Assembly: GCA_021780905.1 (NCBI GenBank)
Contig: JAJXXW010000081.1
Location: 1-64,000 of the forward strand
Origin: a bacterium
GTDB taxonomy: Bacteria; Verrucomicrobiota; Verrucomicrobiia; Limisphaerales; UBA11358
Length of the DNA stretch: 64,000 nt
Direction of reading: 5' to 3'
Below are positions 1 to 8,708 of this stretch, piece by piece (position 1 is the stretch's first letter; each line of letters begins with the position of its first letter). The notes under the pieces are model-generated. The model had not been told where the DNA came from. It saw nothing but the letters and a program-made list of their open reading frames with translations, and ran no database searches. A program made the position numbers and the translations under genes.

Positions 1-1
1 C

Positions 2-187
2 AGCGTGCGTGAGTTGCGGCAGGCGATTGACGCTTTTATCTCGGCCCACAACCAGACGGCGGCACCCTTTGAATGGACAAAGGTGAAAGTGCATCCCAAA
101 AGCCTCGCCAGTAAATATGCCAGTCTTGGCAAGCAGATACTGATATCTTTCGGGCTTTCAGCCTTTTTTATTTGCGGCAATTTGTGA
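2..187 (+). CDS. IS630-type transposase, C-terminal fragment (runs off the left edge)
   Basis: The open frame enters from the left edge and stops at 187. The visible 61 residues contain LRQAIDAFISAHNQ followed by PFEWTK, which matches the usual C-terminal end of IS630/Tc1-like DDE transposases (an [LI]xxAIxxFIxxHN...PFxWTK pattern in my recollection of the family). The catalytic DDE residues would lie outside the window, so it cannot be said whether the element is intact. The tail after FEWTK is longer than usual and ends in a hydrophobic stretch, which may mean the frame reads past the original end. The gene sits close to the fumarase gene, which is transcribed toward it. Confidence 0.55.
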   Translation, partial: SVRELRQAIDAFISAHNQTAAPFEWTKVKVHPKSLASKYASLGKQILISFGLSAFFICGNL

Positions 188-274
188 AATTCGGAGCAAC
201 AATTTTTGCGGCCCGTGGAACTCGCCTCTCCGAATCTGTGTCCCTCCGTGTTTCATCTGTGGCTAAAAAAGTTT

Positions 275-1153
275 TCAATACAGCCAGTTCCCGATCTTCC
301 CCTCCGCATCCAGCGTCACGCCCTGGCGGCGGAACGCCCAGCACATGTAGCTCACGCTCACGAAATACGACGCCGGCACGCGGTTGGCCACGCAGATTTT
401 CACGCCCAGCAACGTCGTCTTGCCGCCAAAACCCATCGGGCCGATGCCGAGTTCGTTCGCCGTTTTCAAAATGTCCTGCTCCAGCGCGTCCAGCTTCGGC
501 TCGGGATTCCGGTCGTCGAGCCGGCGGAGAAACTGCGTCTTGCTCAACTCGTAGCCCGTCGCGCGGTCGCCGCCGATGCACACGCCGAGCACGCCCGGCC
601 CGCAGCCCTTGCCCTGCGCCTGCAACACCGCGTCGAGAATTGCTTTGCGGCAGCCATCGAGGTCGCGGTTCGCGTGGAGGCCATCGTCTGGCAACGAGTA
701 TTGCGCGCCGACATTTTCGCAGCCGCCGCCCTTGAGCGCGAGCTTCACGGAAATTTCCGGCGAACGATGCTGATGGAAATGAAAGCTCGGCGCGCCCGGC
801 CCGACGTTTGTGCCGTCGTTCTTGCCGGTGAGCGAATCCACGGAGTTCTGCCGGAGAAAACCTTTCTTGGTGGCCAGCGTCACGGCTGCGCGCGTCGTTT
901 CGACGAACGTGATCTGGTCGTAGCCAACTGGCACATCCACATAAAACAAAACGCTGCCGGTGTCCTGACAGATCGGCTGCGACTTGGTTTTCGCCAGCGC
1001 GATGTTTTGGTCAATGATCTTGAAGGCGTTTTGCGCGAGAGAATTTTTCTGCTCATTCTCCAGCGACGTGAGAATGGCGCGGTGAACATCATCGGGAATC
1101 TCGGCGGACGTGCGGCGAATCAGCTCGACGAGGGAATCTAGCAGTTGGCTCAT
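275..1153 (-). CDS. Class I fumarate hydratase / L(+)-tartrate dehydratase, alpha subunit
   Basis: This 292-residue protein matches the N-terminal catalytic half of class I iron-sulfur fumarases (fumarate to malate, TCA cycle, cytoplasm). The ICQDTG motif around residue 62, GGGCENVG around 145 and VCIGGDR around 192 supply the cysteines expected to bind the 4Fe-4S cluster. The length fits the separate alpha subunits of two-subunit enzymes (about 280-300 residues). The start MSQLLDSLVELIRRTS is natural for the family. A beta subunit gene, normally directly downstream, is not seen: on this strand the next sequence is the transposase fragment. It may be tartrate dehydratase rather than fumarase, since the two alpha subunits cannot be told apart by eye. 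Confidence 0.85.
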   Translation of the reverse strand: MSQLLDSLVELIRRTSAEIPDDVHRAILTSLENEQKNSLAQNAFKIIDQNIALAKTKSQPICQDTGSVLFYVDVPVGYDQITFVETTRAAVTLATKKGFLRQNSVDSLTGKNDGTNVGPGAPSFHFHQHRSPEISVKLALKGGGCENVGAQYSLPDDGLHANRDLDGCRKAILDAVLQAQGKGCGPGVLGVCIGGDRATGYELSKTQFLRRLDDRNPEPKLDALEQDILKTANELGIGPMGFGGKTTLLGVKICVANRVPASYFVSVSYMCWAFRRQGVTLDAEGKIGNWLY

Positions 1154-1281
1154 AATCTGTTACCAGCGTAAGACCTCGCGGCGCGGTCGTCAATTAACGG
1201 ATATTCGCCGGGCGCGTCGCTGTTCAAACCGTCACGAATGATGTGACATTTTCCCCGCCGGCGATTAGCCTGTTTCCGGTG

Positions 1282-2481
1282 ATGAAAACCCAATTCGATT
1301 CCATTGAGGCCGTGCTCGCCGACATCCGCCGTGGCAAAATGGTCATCGTGGTGGACGACGCCGACCGCGAGAACGAGGGCGACCTCATTGTCGCCGGCCA
1401 GCACGCCACGCCGGCCGCCATCAATTTCATGGCCAAGCACGGCCGCGGACTGATTTGTGTCTCCACCACCGGCGAACGGTTGCAGCAGCTTGGCATTGAC
1501 CGCATGGTGCAGCAGAACCGCGAGAGCCACCGCACCGATTTTCAAGTCAGCGTGGACGCCGCGCGCGGCATCAGCACCGGCATCAGCGCCGCCGACCGCG
1601 CCCAAACCATCCAGATCATGTCGGCGCCCGTCGCCGTGCCGGAGGATTTGGTGCAGCCGGGCCATATTTTCCCGCTGCGCGCCAAGTCCGGCGGTGTGCT
1701 TCAGCGCGCCGGCCACACGGAGGCCACGGCGGACCTCGCGCGGCTCGCCGGCCTGCGCCCGATTGGCGTGCTGTGCGAAATCCTCAATGACGACGGCACG
1801 ATGGCGCGATTGCCGCAGTTGTTGAAATTCGCCCGCAAGCACAAATTAAAAATCTGCTCCATCGCCGCGCTGATCGAACACCGCCGCACGCGCGAAAAAC
1901 TGGTCGAGCGCGAGGAGGTCGTCCAGTTGCCGACCGACTACGGCGATTTCGAACTGCACCTCTACCGCTCCAACGTGGACGGCCAGCATCACCTCGCGCT
2001 CGTGCGCGGCGACGTGGCCGGGCACAAGAATGTTCTCGTCCGCGTCCACAGCGAATGTCTCACCGGCGACGTCTTTGGCTCGCGCCGCTGCGACTGCGGG
2101 CCGCAACTGCATTCCGCCCTGCGCCAGGTGGCCGCGGCCGGGCGCGGCGTGATTCTTTACATGCGGCAGGAAGGCCGCGGCATCGGCCTCGCGCCGAAAA
2201 TCAAGGCCTACAAATTGCAGGAGCAGGGCTACGACACCGTCGAGGCGAACGAAAAACTTGGCTTCAAGATGGACCTGCGCGAATACGGCCTCGGTGCGCA
2301 AATCCTCTGCGACCTCGGCCTGAAAACCATCCGGCTGCTGACCAACAATCCGAAGAAAATCGTCGGCCTCGAAGGCTACGGCCTGAAAATCACCCAGCAG
2401 GTGCCGATTAAAATCAAACCCAATCCCCACAACGAGCGGTATCTGAAGGCCAAGCGCGAGAAGATGGGACATCTGCTCTGA
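1282..2481 (+). CDS. ribBA: Bifunctional 3,4-dihydroxy-2-butanone-4-phosphate synthase / GTP cyclohydrolase II
   Basis: This 399-residue fusion supplies both first-branch substrates of riboflavin synthesis. The N-terminal half (about 1-205) is the RibB domain, with the [10 protein letters not shown] acidic loop near residue 25 and HTEAT near its end. The C-terminal half (about 206-399) is the RibA domain, with the zinc-site pattern [17 protein letters not shown] around residues 257-273 and [10 protein letters not shown] after it. The ATG at 1282 gives [15 protein letters not shown], the normal RibB start; a GTG at 1243 would add a non-conserved leader. No FMN riboswitch-like structure fits in the roughly 90-130 bp upstream, and the gene stands alone between oppositely oriented genes. 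Confidence 0.95.
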   Translation: MKTQFDSIEAVLADIRRGKMVIVVDDADRENEGDLIVAGQHATPAAINFMAKHGRGLICVSTTGERLQQLGIDRMVQQNRESHRTDFQVSVDAARGISTGISAADRAQTIQIMSAPVAVPEDLVQPGHIFPLRAKSGGVLQRAGHTEATADLARLAGLRPIGVLCEILNDDGTMARLPQLLKFARKHKLKICSIAALIEHRRTREKLVEREEVVQLPTDYGDFELHLYRSNVDGQHHLALVRGDVAGHKNVLVRVHSECLTGDVFGSRRCDCGPQLHSALRQVAAAGRGVILYMRQEGRGIGLAPKIKAYKLQEQGYDTVEANEKLGFKMDLREYGLGAQILCDLGLKTIRLLTNNPKKIVGLEGYGLKITQQVPIKIKPNPHNERYLKAKREKMGHLL

Positions 2482-2737
2482 TTTGGCCCCGTGGACGATG
2501 GGATCCTTTCGCCGGCAACTGCGCGCACCCGATCCCGGCGCGGAGACTCCGGTTCAGCCGCAAACCGCGCGACCTCCCGCCGCGAAAATCTTTGGACCCG
2601 ATTTTTTGCGAATTGAATTCCCGCAACCCGTGTCTGAATTCAGGCATTTAGCGCCGCGCCGCAAACTGTAACATCCGCGCGCCGTCCCGCCCTGCCGATT
2701 CAAGCACCTCTGTTTGGCCGTTCGCGCCAATAAAAAA
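2482..2737. other. Intergenic stretch without a supported gene
   Basis: Between the ribBA stop and the terminator of the convergent pseudopilin gene there are about 255 bases with only short, compositionally unconvincing open frames on either strand. I see no RNA gene or repeat here. Confidence 0.5.
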
Positions 2738-2761
2738 CGAGGCCGCCTCGCGGCGGCCTCG
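2738..2761 (-). terminator. Rho-independent terminator of the pseudopilin gene
   Basis: A perfect 10-bp GC-rich stem (CGAGGCCGCC / GGCGGCCTCG) with the loop TCGC. On the minus strand it is followed by six T residues (the A run at 2732-2737). It lies about 20 bases after the stop of the minus-strand pseudopilin gene. Confidence 0.85.
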
Positions 2762-2781
2762 TGGTGATTGATTTCCCGATC

Positions 2782-3468
2782 TCAGTTGAACGCGAACGGT
2801 TGGGTGGCCGCAGCGTGCACGGTGATGCTATTGGCAAGCAGTTGGGTCAGTCCGCCCCCAGTGACCGACTGCACACTGCCGTCCGACATGAGGCAATTGC
2901 CGGAATTCCCATGATAATAATTCGGACTCCAAGTCCAACTCAGGTTCAAAATGTTTTGTTGCGACCGAAGCACAACCGTAGGTGTGGTGTTGAGGGCAAA
3001 GTCGTTGTCGCCGGAGAGAATCATTTGCGGATCATCCTCGTAGGCACCCATGTTCACAAAGTAGCTGACATATTGGTTCGGCAAAGTTGGTGCAATGCCA
3101 AAGATGCCAATCTGAGCGAAGCTGACGGCCGCGTTGTTGCCGTGGAGACTGTCAGAGGTGCAATAAAGGATTTTCGGAGTGCTCAACTGGTTGGTCATGG
3201 CCAGAAAAGTGTTGATAAGGTCGGTGGTCGGAAACCCGGGACCCGCATTTTGGACACTGGCATGCATGGGGTAGGCGTCGCCATTATCCCCTTCCCAGAG
3301 GCGGAAGGACAGGCCGACCTGCTTGAGGTTGTTGACGCAGTTGATTTTCTGGGCCTTCTTCTTGGCCGCGGCGAGCGCGGGCAGGAGCATGGCGGCGAGA
3401 ATCGCGATGATCGCGATGACGACGAGGAGTTCGATAAGCGTGAATGCTTTTTTGGTTTGATGTTTCAT
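2782..3468 (-). CDS. Type II secretion/type IV pilus-like pseudopilin with H-x9-DG tail
   Basis: This 228-residue protein begins [20 protein letters not shown], a classical prepilin leader with cleavage before FTLIE and a hydrophobic N-terminal helix to about residue 35. Near the C terminus the spacing [12 protein letters not shown] matches the H-x9-DG motif of the DUF1559-type pseudopilins that are greatly expanded in Planctomycetes and Verrucomicrobia. It is expected to be processed by a prepilin peptidase and to act at the inner membrane or in an extracellular filament; individual roles in this expanded family are mostly unknown. The ATG at 3468 is chosen because it puts the leader at the N terminus; upstream in-frame codons add an unrelated extension. 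It is monocistronic and ends at a strong terminator. Confidence 0.88.
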   Translation of the reverse strand: MKHQTKKAFTLIELLVVIAIIAILAAMLLPALAAAKKKAQKINCVNNLKQVGLSFRLWEGDNGDAYPMHASVQNAGPGFPTTDLINTFLAMTNQLSTPKILYCTSDSLHGNNAAVSFAQIGIFGIAPTLPNQYVSYFVNMGAYEDDPQMILSGDNDFALNTTPTVVLRSQQNILNLSWTWSPNYYHGNSGNCLMSDGSVQSVTGGGLTQLLANSITVHAAATQPFAFN

Positions 3469-3531
3469 AGTTTTTTGTTGTTGGTTCCGGGAACAGGGAC
3501 GCCACTTTAAGTGAATCAGCGCCACTGTCAA

Positions 3532-3881
3532 ACCGGATTGTTGATTTACTTTAGCAAAGCCGGTGCCAAGTCAAAATCCGCCCAAAAGCCAATGAATTGA
3601 GTGCGGGATTTTCAAACGGCCGGCCGATGCGCGAAATTCTCGCGCCTGCCGCGTGAAAACCACGCGCCACCGGGAAAGTTGTTCACCGCATCCATCGGCG
3701 GAACGGACGGAACACCAGCCGGCGGCGGGTTGATCTTCAAGGGTCATTTCAATCCACCTTGACCCAGAAGCGGTAGCGCGGGCAGTCCTCTGCCCGCCGT
3801 GGGCGTGAATTGCCCAGCGAGCGCGGCGCGCACGGAGCAACGCGCCCCACCGGCCCCCAATTCCCAGGTCGCGGTCTGCGG
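3532..3881. other. Intergenic region with a REP-like hairpin
   Basis: This 350-base gap between two minus-strand genes has no supported gene. It contains a perfect 8-bp stem with a 4-base loop at 3778-3797 (GCGGGCAG / CTGCCCGC, loop TCCT). The sequence around it, TAGCGCGGGCA...TGCCCGCCGTG, has the look of a dispersed intergenic palindrome, but no second copy was recognised in the window. Confidence 0.35.
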
Positions 3882-5030
3882 CTACAGCCATTCCAGCGCC
3901 CGCCGCAATTCGGCGTCGGTGTTGTAAAAGTGCGGCGAGAGCCGGAGATAATTTTGTCCCTGCCGGTCCGTGCGCAGCGAGGTGAGGACGCCGGCGTCCG
4001 CCAGTTTTTGATGCAGCGGCGCGAGGTTCTGGCCGGGCGTGAAAAAAGTCGTGATGCCGCTGGCCTGCTCCGGTTTCGGCCCGGCGTTCAACACGGTGTA
4101 GCCTTTGGCCTGCAACGCCGGCACCAGCCACGCGCGCTGGCGGAGCAGTTCGGCGGCGATGGGGTCCACGCCGATTTCCAGCGCCAGTTCCAGCGCGGCG
4201 AGCAGGCCGGCCAGGCCGACGAGATTGTGCGTGCCGGCCTCGAACTTGGCCGCGCCGGAGCGTAACTCGATTTTTTCCTGCGCGACAAAGTTGGGATTAC
4301 GCACGTTGTGCCAGCCATAGACCGGCGGATTCAATTTTTCCTGCAAATCCTTTTTGACGTAGAGCAGCCCCGCGCCGCACGGGCCGAGCAGCCATTTGTG
4401 CGAATCGGCGGCCAGAAAATCCACGTGCTCCACCGTCGTCGGGAAGGCGCCGAGCGTCTGGATGGCGTCGAGGCAGAACAAGATTCCGCGCTCGCGCAGA
4501 AATTTGCCGATGGCCGCGTGGTCGAGCCGGTGGCCGCTGATGAAATGATTCGAGGCGAGCGCAACCAGGCGCGTGTTTTCGTCCACCTGGCCCATCACGT
4601 CAATCGCGCGGATGACGCCGAGGCCGCGCGTGTTGAGCAGGCGGACTTTCGCGCCGCGTTCGGCGAGCGCCATCCACGGATAGACATTGGACGGATAATC
4701 GTCGTGGTAAATCAGGACGTTGTCGCCCTTGCGGAAATTCAAGCCGGCGGCGACCAGACTTAACGCCAGCGAGGTCGGGCCGACGAGCGAAACTTCGTCC
4801 GGCGAGCAGTGCAGCAATTTCGCGCCGGCCTGGCGCGCGGCGGCGATTTTGTGCAGGGCGAACGCTTCCTGGTCGCCGAGCGTGCCGCCGGCGGCGCAAT
4901 CGCTCATCGCCTGGGCCACGCGGCGCGGCAGTGGACAGACGCCGGCGTGGGCGAGGAAGATTTTATTTTCCGCCACCGGAAATTCCTGCCGGCGCAGTTC
5001 CTCGTTGGTCAAAATTTCATGCAACGTCAT
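3882..5030 (-). CDS. Class V PLP-dependent aminotransferase (cysteine desulfurase-like fold)
   Basis: This 382-residue protein starts at MTLHEILTNEELRRQEFPV and has the fold-type I class V aminotransferase pattern: an N-terminal entry loop with AHAGVCPLPRRVAQAM, a cofactor aspartate in FCLDAIQTLGAFP and the likely PLP-binding lysine in AADSHKWLLGPCGAGLLYV. Substrate cannot be assigned; relatives include cysteine desulfurases and isopenicillin-N-epimerase-like enzymes, and no SufS/IscS-specific cysteine loop was identified with confidence. Its start lies 7 bases after the stop of the upstream type II secretion F gene, so it is probably the last gene of the operon that starts at about 6972. A longer frame continues upstream into that gene but has no family match. 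Confidence 0.82.
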   Translation of the reverse strand: MTLHEILTNEELRRQEFPVAENKIFLAHAGVCPLPRRVAQAMSDCAAGGTLGDQEAFALHKIAAARQAGAKLLHCSPDEVSLVGPTSLALSLVAAGLNFRKGDNVLIYHDDYPSNVYPWMALAERGAKVRLLNTRGLGVIRAIDVMGQVDENTRLVALASNHFISGHRLDHAAIGKFLRERGILFCLDAIQTLGAFPTTVEHVDFLAADSHKWLLGPCGAGLLYVKKDLQEKLNPPVYGWHNVRNPNFVAQEKIELRSGAAKFEAGTHNLVGLAGLLAALELALEIGVDPIAAELLRQRAWLVPALQAKGYTVLNAGPKPEQASGITTFFTPGQNLAPLHQKLADAGVLTSLRTDRQGQNYLRLSPHFYNTDAELRRALEWL

Positions 5031-5037
5031 GGCGAAA

Positions 5038-6054
5038 TTAAAATCCTTTGGTGATGGTTGAGATCTGGTTGAAATAGCCGGCGTAAAACTGGATGACTTC
5101 GTAGGCGATGACGACCGCGACGAGGCCGTAGATGGCGCGCGGCGTCCAATCGGCAAAGGCCTGCAGCTTGCGCGAACCTTCCTCGTGGTAATATCGGTGC
5201 AAACGGCCCAGCGCTTCATCCAGTTTGCCGCTGATTTCGCCGCTGCGGTAAAAGTTGGCGAACATCTCTGGAAACAGACGGCATTGGCCGACAACGTCGG
5301 CCGGCGTGGTGCCGGCCTCGACCTGCGGCTGCCACGCGAGAATGGCGCGGCGCAACGCCGGCGAACCGCAGGCGTTCGCCGCGATTTCCCAGGCCTGGAT
5401 GATGCTCACGCCGGCGTTGAGGAGCGCCCCGAGCGCGAGCGCGAGCCGCGACAGCGCCAGAAAATGGCGCGCTTTGCCCAGCAGCGGGACGCAGCCGAGC
5501 AGTTTTTCCATGGCCGCCCGCCAGCTTTGACCGTGCCGGCTTTGAAACGCGTAAATCATCAGGGCCGTGCCGACGTAAATCGGCGCGAGCACGAGCGCGG
5601 CCTTGAGCGCCAGCAGCGTCAGGCTGGCGTTGAACTGCGAGCCGGCGAACGGAACGATGATCAGGAAAACCAGCACCGCGACGTGAACCAGGCCGACGGG
5701 ATAAGTGAGCTGCGAGACGGCCTGCTTGGTGATGCGGGCGCGTTCGTGGTAATACTCCGCGAGCAGGCGGAAACAGTCGTCAATGCGCCCGCTTTTTTCG
5801 CCGGCCTCAATGAGAGCGATGTCGAACGCCGGCAGCCAGCCGCTGGTGGCCAGCAGGGAATCGGTGAAGGTGCTTCCGGATTTGATTTTTTCGAGCTGCC
5901 GCCGGAGCGGTTCGCGGAACGAGCGGTTCGGCGGATTGCGTTGGAGCTGTTCCAGGGCTTGAACCAGGCCGATCCCCGCCGAGGTGAGTTGCGCGAGCTG
6001 GTGGTAAAATTCCGCGCGGTGCGTGAACTGGCCGGGCGTGAGGATCAGAGCCAT
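5038..6054 (-). CDS. Type II secretion system F / type IV pilus assembly PilC-like inner-membrane protein
   Basis: This 338-residue protein has two repeated T2SF domains (about 15-135 and 190-310), each starting with the FYHQLAQLTSAGIGLVQAL or FLALSRLALALGALLNAGV pattern and containing the GEKSGRI and SGEISGKLDEAL signatures. Three hydrophobic segments (about 120-140, 150-175 and 310-330) fit the usual membrane topology. It would form the platform on which the assembly ATPase works; pseudopilin and pilT genes elsewhere in the window are plausible partners. The spacing is 16 bases after trxA and 7 before the aminotransferase, indicating co-transcription. It is slightly short for the family (about 400 residues) because the cytoplasmic N-terminal extension is missing. 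Confidence 0.88.
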   Translation of the reverse strand: MALILTPGQFTHRAEFYHQLAQLTSAGIGLVQALEQLQRNPPNRSFREPLRRQLEKIKSGSTFTDSLLATSGWLPAFDIALIEAGEKSGRIDDCFRLLAEYYHERARITKQAVSQLTYPVGLVHVAVLVFLIIVPFAGSQFNASLTLLALKAALVLAPIYVGTALMIYAFQSRHGQSWRAAMEKLLGCVPLLGKARHFLALSRLALALGALLNAGVSIIQAWEIAANACGSPALRRAILAWQPQVEAGTTPADVVGQCRLFPEMFANFYRSGEISGKLDEALGRLHRYYHEEGSRKLQAFADWTPRAIYGLVAVVIAYEVIQFYAGYFNQISTITKGF

Positions 6055-6070
6055 GAACGTCCGCGAACGG

Positions 6071-6403
6071 TCAAGCCGTGGCGCGGTCGAGGCTGGCCTT
6101 CAAATCGCGCTTGCTCTTGGCGCCGACCATCTGCTCGGCCACCTGGCCGTTTTTGATGACCAGCAGCGTCGGAATCGCCCGCACGCCAAACTTGGCGGCG
6201 AGATCTTGATGCTCGTCAATGTTGACCTTGCCGATCTTGACCTTGCCCTGAAATTCCGTGGCGAGTTCATCCAGCACCGGCGCAATCATCTTGCACGGGC
6301 CGCACCATTCGGCCCAGAAATCCACCAGCACGGGCGTGGCGGATTTCAGCGCCTCGGCTTCAAAATTGTCCTGCGTGAGGGTGACGATCAACGGTGAGGC
6401 CAT
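6071..6403 (-). CDS. trxA: Thioredoxin
   Basis: This 110-residue single-domain thioredoxin has the redox motif WCGPC at residues 33-37 in the canonical context [16 protein letters not shown], the cis-proline loop [10 protein letters not shown] and the C-terminal GAKSK region. It reduces protein disulfides in the cytoplasm, recharged by thioredoxin reductase. No signal peptide is present. It is the second gene of a tight operon: only 2 bases separate it from the preceding membrane protein gene and 16 from the following T2SF gene. Confidence 0.93.
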   Translation of the reverse strand: MASPLIVTLTQDNFEAEALKSATPVLVDFWAEWCGPCKMIAPVLDELATEFQGKVKIGKVNIDEHQDLAAKFGVRAIPTLLVIKNGQVAEQMVGAKSKRDLKASLDRATA

Positions 6404-6405
6404 AT

Positions 6406-6972
6406 TCAGTTTTGGAAAGTTTCAACGGTGTTTTTCAAGGTGACGAAAACCCAGGTCACGCCGCCGACGGCGATGAGGCTGGTAACGGCGGCGGCAAAGA
6501 TGAGCGCCTTGTCCATCGGCTTGATGGTCGGCACGATCGGCGCGGCGGCGCGCTGGGCCATCGGCGCGGCCTTGGTCGCCGCCACCGGTGCGCCGACGCC
6601 GGCTTTGACTGGAGCAGCCGCGGCGGCCGTGGTTCGCAAACCGGGTGCCGGCGCGGCGGCCGAAGCGCCCACGGGACTGGGAGCGCCCGTCGGACCGCCG
6701 GGCGGGAGGGTTGGCAGCTTGATGGTCGGCGCGGCCGTCGGTTTGGGCGGCAGATTGATGCGGACGGTTTCTTTTTTGGGCTGAACCTTGCCGGTTTCCT
6801 TCTTCTGCGGCACGGCTCCCTGGGGTGCGCCCGTAGGCACTCCGGCACCGACCGGCGGCAGGGTAATGCGGACGGTTTCTTTTTTGGGTTGAACCTTGCC
6901 GGTGTCTTTTTTCGGCGGCGGCACGGCCCCGGACGATCCGGGCACGGGATTGGAAGGGGGAATGTCAGCCAT
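6406..6972 (-). CDS. Pro/Ala/Lys-rich protein with C-terminal membrane anchor
   Basis: This 188-residue protein has no recognised family. Residues 1-145 are low-complexity, rich in proline, alanine, threonine and lysine, and carry the motif [13 protein letters not shown][TN]LPP twice. The repeat is also visible in DNA as two copies of roughly 50 bases, about 108 bases apart (near 6758 and 6866). A single hydrophobic segment near the C terminus (about 155-178, [21 protein letters not shown]) predicts a tail-anchored or bitopic protein with a disordered cytoplasmic arm. It heads the operon with trxA, the T2SF gene and the aminotransferase. A role as a scaffold or linker is only a guess. Confidence 0.7.
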   Translation of the reverse strand: MADIPPSNPVPGSSGAVPPPKKDTGKVQPKKETVRITLPPVGAGVPTGAPQGAVPQKKETGKVQPKKETVRINLPPKPTAAPTIKLPTLPPGGPTGAPSPVGASAAAPAPGLRTTAAAAAPVKAGVGAPVAATKAAPMAQRAAAPIVPTIKPMDKALIFAAAVTSLIAVGGVTWVFVTLKNTVETFQN

Positions 6973-7048
6973 AATGTTTGCGTTTCAAGATAAACGGGGC
7001 ACCGGGGCTGTCAAATTTAATTCCAAAATAAATGGGTCGGACAACTGT

Positions 7049-7786
7049 TTAATGCGTATGGCTTTTCTGGCGGCGGCAACCAAGCAGCAGACCGCCCAGG
7101 GCGGTCAGAACAAAGGCGCCGGGTTCGGGGACAATATTTGGCGAGAAATTAATTGCGTCCAGTGCAAAGATATTTTCATTTGAATAAGGCGACCCGCTTA
7201 CGCCGGCGCATAGAATGGACAGAGTGGCCGTCGCTCCAGCAAATGCGCTGACATCGCCGGCCATCGTGATAATGCTGCCAGAAGTTGATAGCGGAGATAC
7301 ACTTATGGGCGTGCCATTGATCGTTACGGCAGGATTGGCTGGATAAATTCCTGCGACCGGTGGACTGAATATTAAAAACACAATCGAATGTGTCCCGACT
7401 GGAATCAAACCAGTTTGAGATATGGATGCATTATGATAGTAACCCGCAGGGGCGTCAGCATAAGCGGAGATCTGCACGCTGTATGCGCCTTGCAGCGGGG
7501 CATAATTAGGGTAATTCCCTCCAGATACCAACGCGACCGAAGTCTCATCCAGCGCATTGGGCGCACCCCAGATGGCCGTGCAAAGGACGCCATCCTCCAT
7601 GACTGTCCAATATGGCAGTGCATTGGCGGCCGAAATTGGCGGATTGGCATCCAAAGGCGTATAACCTGGCGGCGCAGATGCAACCGTTGCCATTTCAAAA
7701 TCAAGATTTTGAAAACCTTGTCCAAAGCCGGTCTGTAAACAGAATAATAATAGCCCGAACATCAGGCGTGTGCGCAGACCCTTCAT
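7049..7786 (-). CDS. PEP-CTERM sorting-domain exported protein
   Basis: This 245-residue protein has an N-terminal signal peptide (about 1-22, MKGLRTRLMFGLLLFCLQTGFG) and ends with a PEP-CTERM anchor: VPEPGAFVLTALGGLLLG, then CRRQK. The middle (about 25-215) is rich in Ala, Ser, Asn and Gly and starts with FQNLDFEMATV, like the NF-F-E secreted beta-sandwich proteins common in Verrucomicrobia. PEP-CTERM proteins are thought to be processed by an exosortase and delivered to the cell surface or exopolysaccharide. No exosortase gene is in this window. It is flanked by gaps, so probably its own transcription unit. Confidence 0.82.
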   Translation of the reverse strand: MKGLRTRLMFGLLLFCLQTGFGQGFQNLDFEMATVASAPPGYTPLDANPPISAANALPYWTVMEDGVLCTAIWGAPNALDETSVALVSGGNYPNYAPLQGAYSVQISAYADAPAGYYHNASISQTGLIPVGTHSIVFLIFSPPVAGIYPANPAVTINGTPISVSPLSTSGSIITMAGDVSAFAGATATLSILCAGVSGSPYSNENIFALDAINFSPNIVPEPGAFVLTALGGLLLGCRRQKSHTH

Positions 7787-7839
7787 TTTTGTCTTCCGAC
7801 TACGGGCATTTAAGCCCGCCGCCGGATTTTGACAAGCCT

Positions 7840-8208
7840 TTATTTGGTAGCCGCCACGGCAGCGACCGGTTGACGCGTCGGCCGTTTGCGTTCGCTGGTG
7901 CGTTTGCCGCCGGCCTTCTCGTATTCATCGCTGTTCTCGCCATACTTCGTGGCCACCCCCTTCAACATACGCGCGGAGAGCTGCGCCAGTTGCTTCTCGT
8001 TGGTCTTGATGGTGGTCAACTGGGCATCCAAACCCGACAAGTCCGTGTTGTAATCATCCACGGATTTTTCATGGGTTTGAATGGCGGTGGCATAGGCGTC
8101 GAGAGTCAGCCCGCTGCCCAGGTCCAGTTTGGGGTCAATGGCCGCCAGCGCGGCGGCCCGTTTGAGACCGTGTTCCACGGCCTTGGATTTGCGTTTCTTG
8201 CGTGCCAT
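7840..8208 (-). CDS. Hypothetical protein, Lys/Ala-rich with coiled-coil centre
   Basis: This 122-residue protein has no recognised domain. It starts with a very basic stretch (MARKKRKSKAVEHGLKRAAA), has an amphipathic helical centre (about 50-95: THEKSVDDYNTDLSGLDAQLTTIKTNEKQLAQL) likely to form a coiled coil, and ends with a second basic Lys/Arg stretch (GGKRTSERKRPTRQ). There are no membrane segments or signal peptide. The basic ends suggest nucleic-acid contact, but this is only a composition argument. It is monocistronic. Confidence 0.6.
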   Translation of the reverse strand: MARKKRKSKAVEHGLKRAAALAAIDPKLDLGSGLTLDAYATAIQTHEKSVDDYNTDLSGLDAQLTTIKTNEKQLAQLSARMLKGVATKYGENSDEYEKAGGKRTSERKRPTRQPVAAVAATK

Positions 8209-8420
8209 GTCTGTTTCTCCTGTTCAGGCAGGTTTAAGCCAAACAACCGGCTGGCGGGTATGCCTGATGATTTCCCCATCCACCGGACACTCTAGCAGAT
8301 TCGCCCGGCCAAAAGTCAACTGTCCATGGATGATTTCAGTCCACCAAATAAATCGGATTAGCGCACCCGGTGAAATGATAAACCTCGCAAGATGTCTGCT
8401 TATGCCCTGATGGAAGGAGT

Positions 8421-8672
8421 TTTTGCCCGGGCGCCGGCGGGTTTTGTCAGAGCGGCAACCGGTTTTGCGCCGGCGGCAAGGGCTTTCGCTTCAGCGGAGA
8501 TGGGTTGCGCGAAAGCGAAAACAGGTTTTGCCGAAGCGGAGATTGATTTTGCGACAGCGGCAACCGGTTTTGCCAGAGCGAAAGATCCTTTCGCGAAAGC
8601 AGCAATTACTTCCGTCAAAGCGTCAATGGGTTTTATCGCGGCGAAAAGGGTTTTTCTCCCTGCAAAAACAGC
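8421..8672. repeat. Tandem array of 12 in-phase 21-bp repeats (7-residue repeat)
   Basis: Twelve degenerate 21-bp units start at 8421, 8442, 8463, 8484, 8505, 8526, 8547, 8568, 8589, 8610, 8631 and 8652, without a single indel. The consensus is close to TTTTGCNANAGCGGCAANNGG. A plus-strand frame from ATG 8392 to 8778 (128 aa) reads it as a heptad of the type GFAxAxx (GFVRAAT, GFAPAAR, AFASAEM and so on). A minus-strand frame (8618-8400) reads AKPVAAV-type heptads. The plus frame then runs antisense into the end of accC. Neither frame has a strong ribosome-binding site, so coding is uncertain; the exact phase argues for selection at protein level or recent unit expansion. Confidence 0.75.
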
Positions 8673-8708
8673 CAGGCCTTGCTGGGCTTCGATTGATGGC
8701 CGAACGTC

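Noticed and set aside
1154..1281. FMN riboswitch before ribBA.
   Set aside because: The gap is too short and lacks the conserved RFN segments.
8421..8672. CRISPR array.
   Set aside because: Units are 21 bp with no unique spacers, and there are no cas genes.
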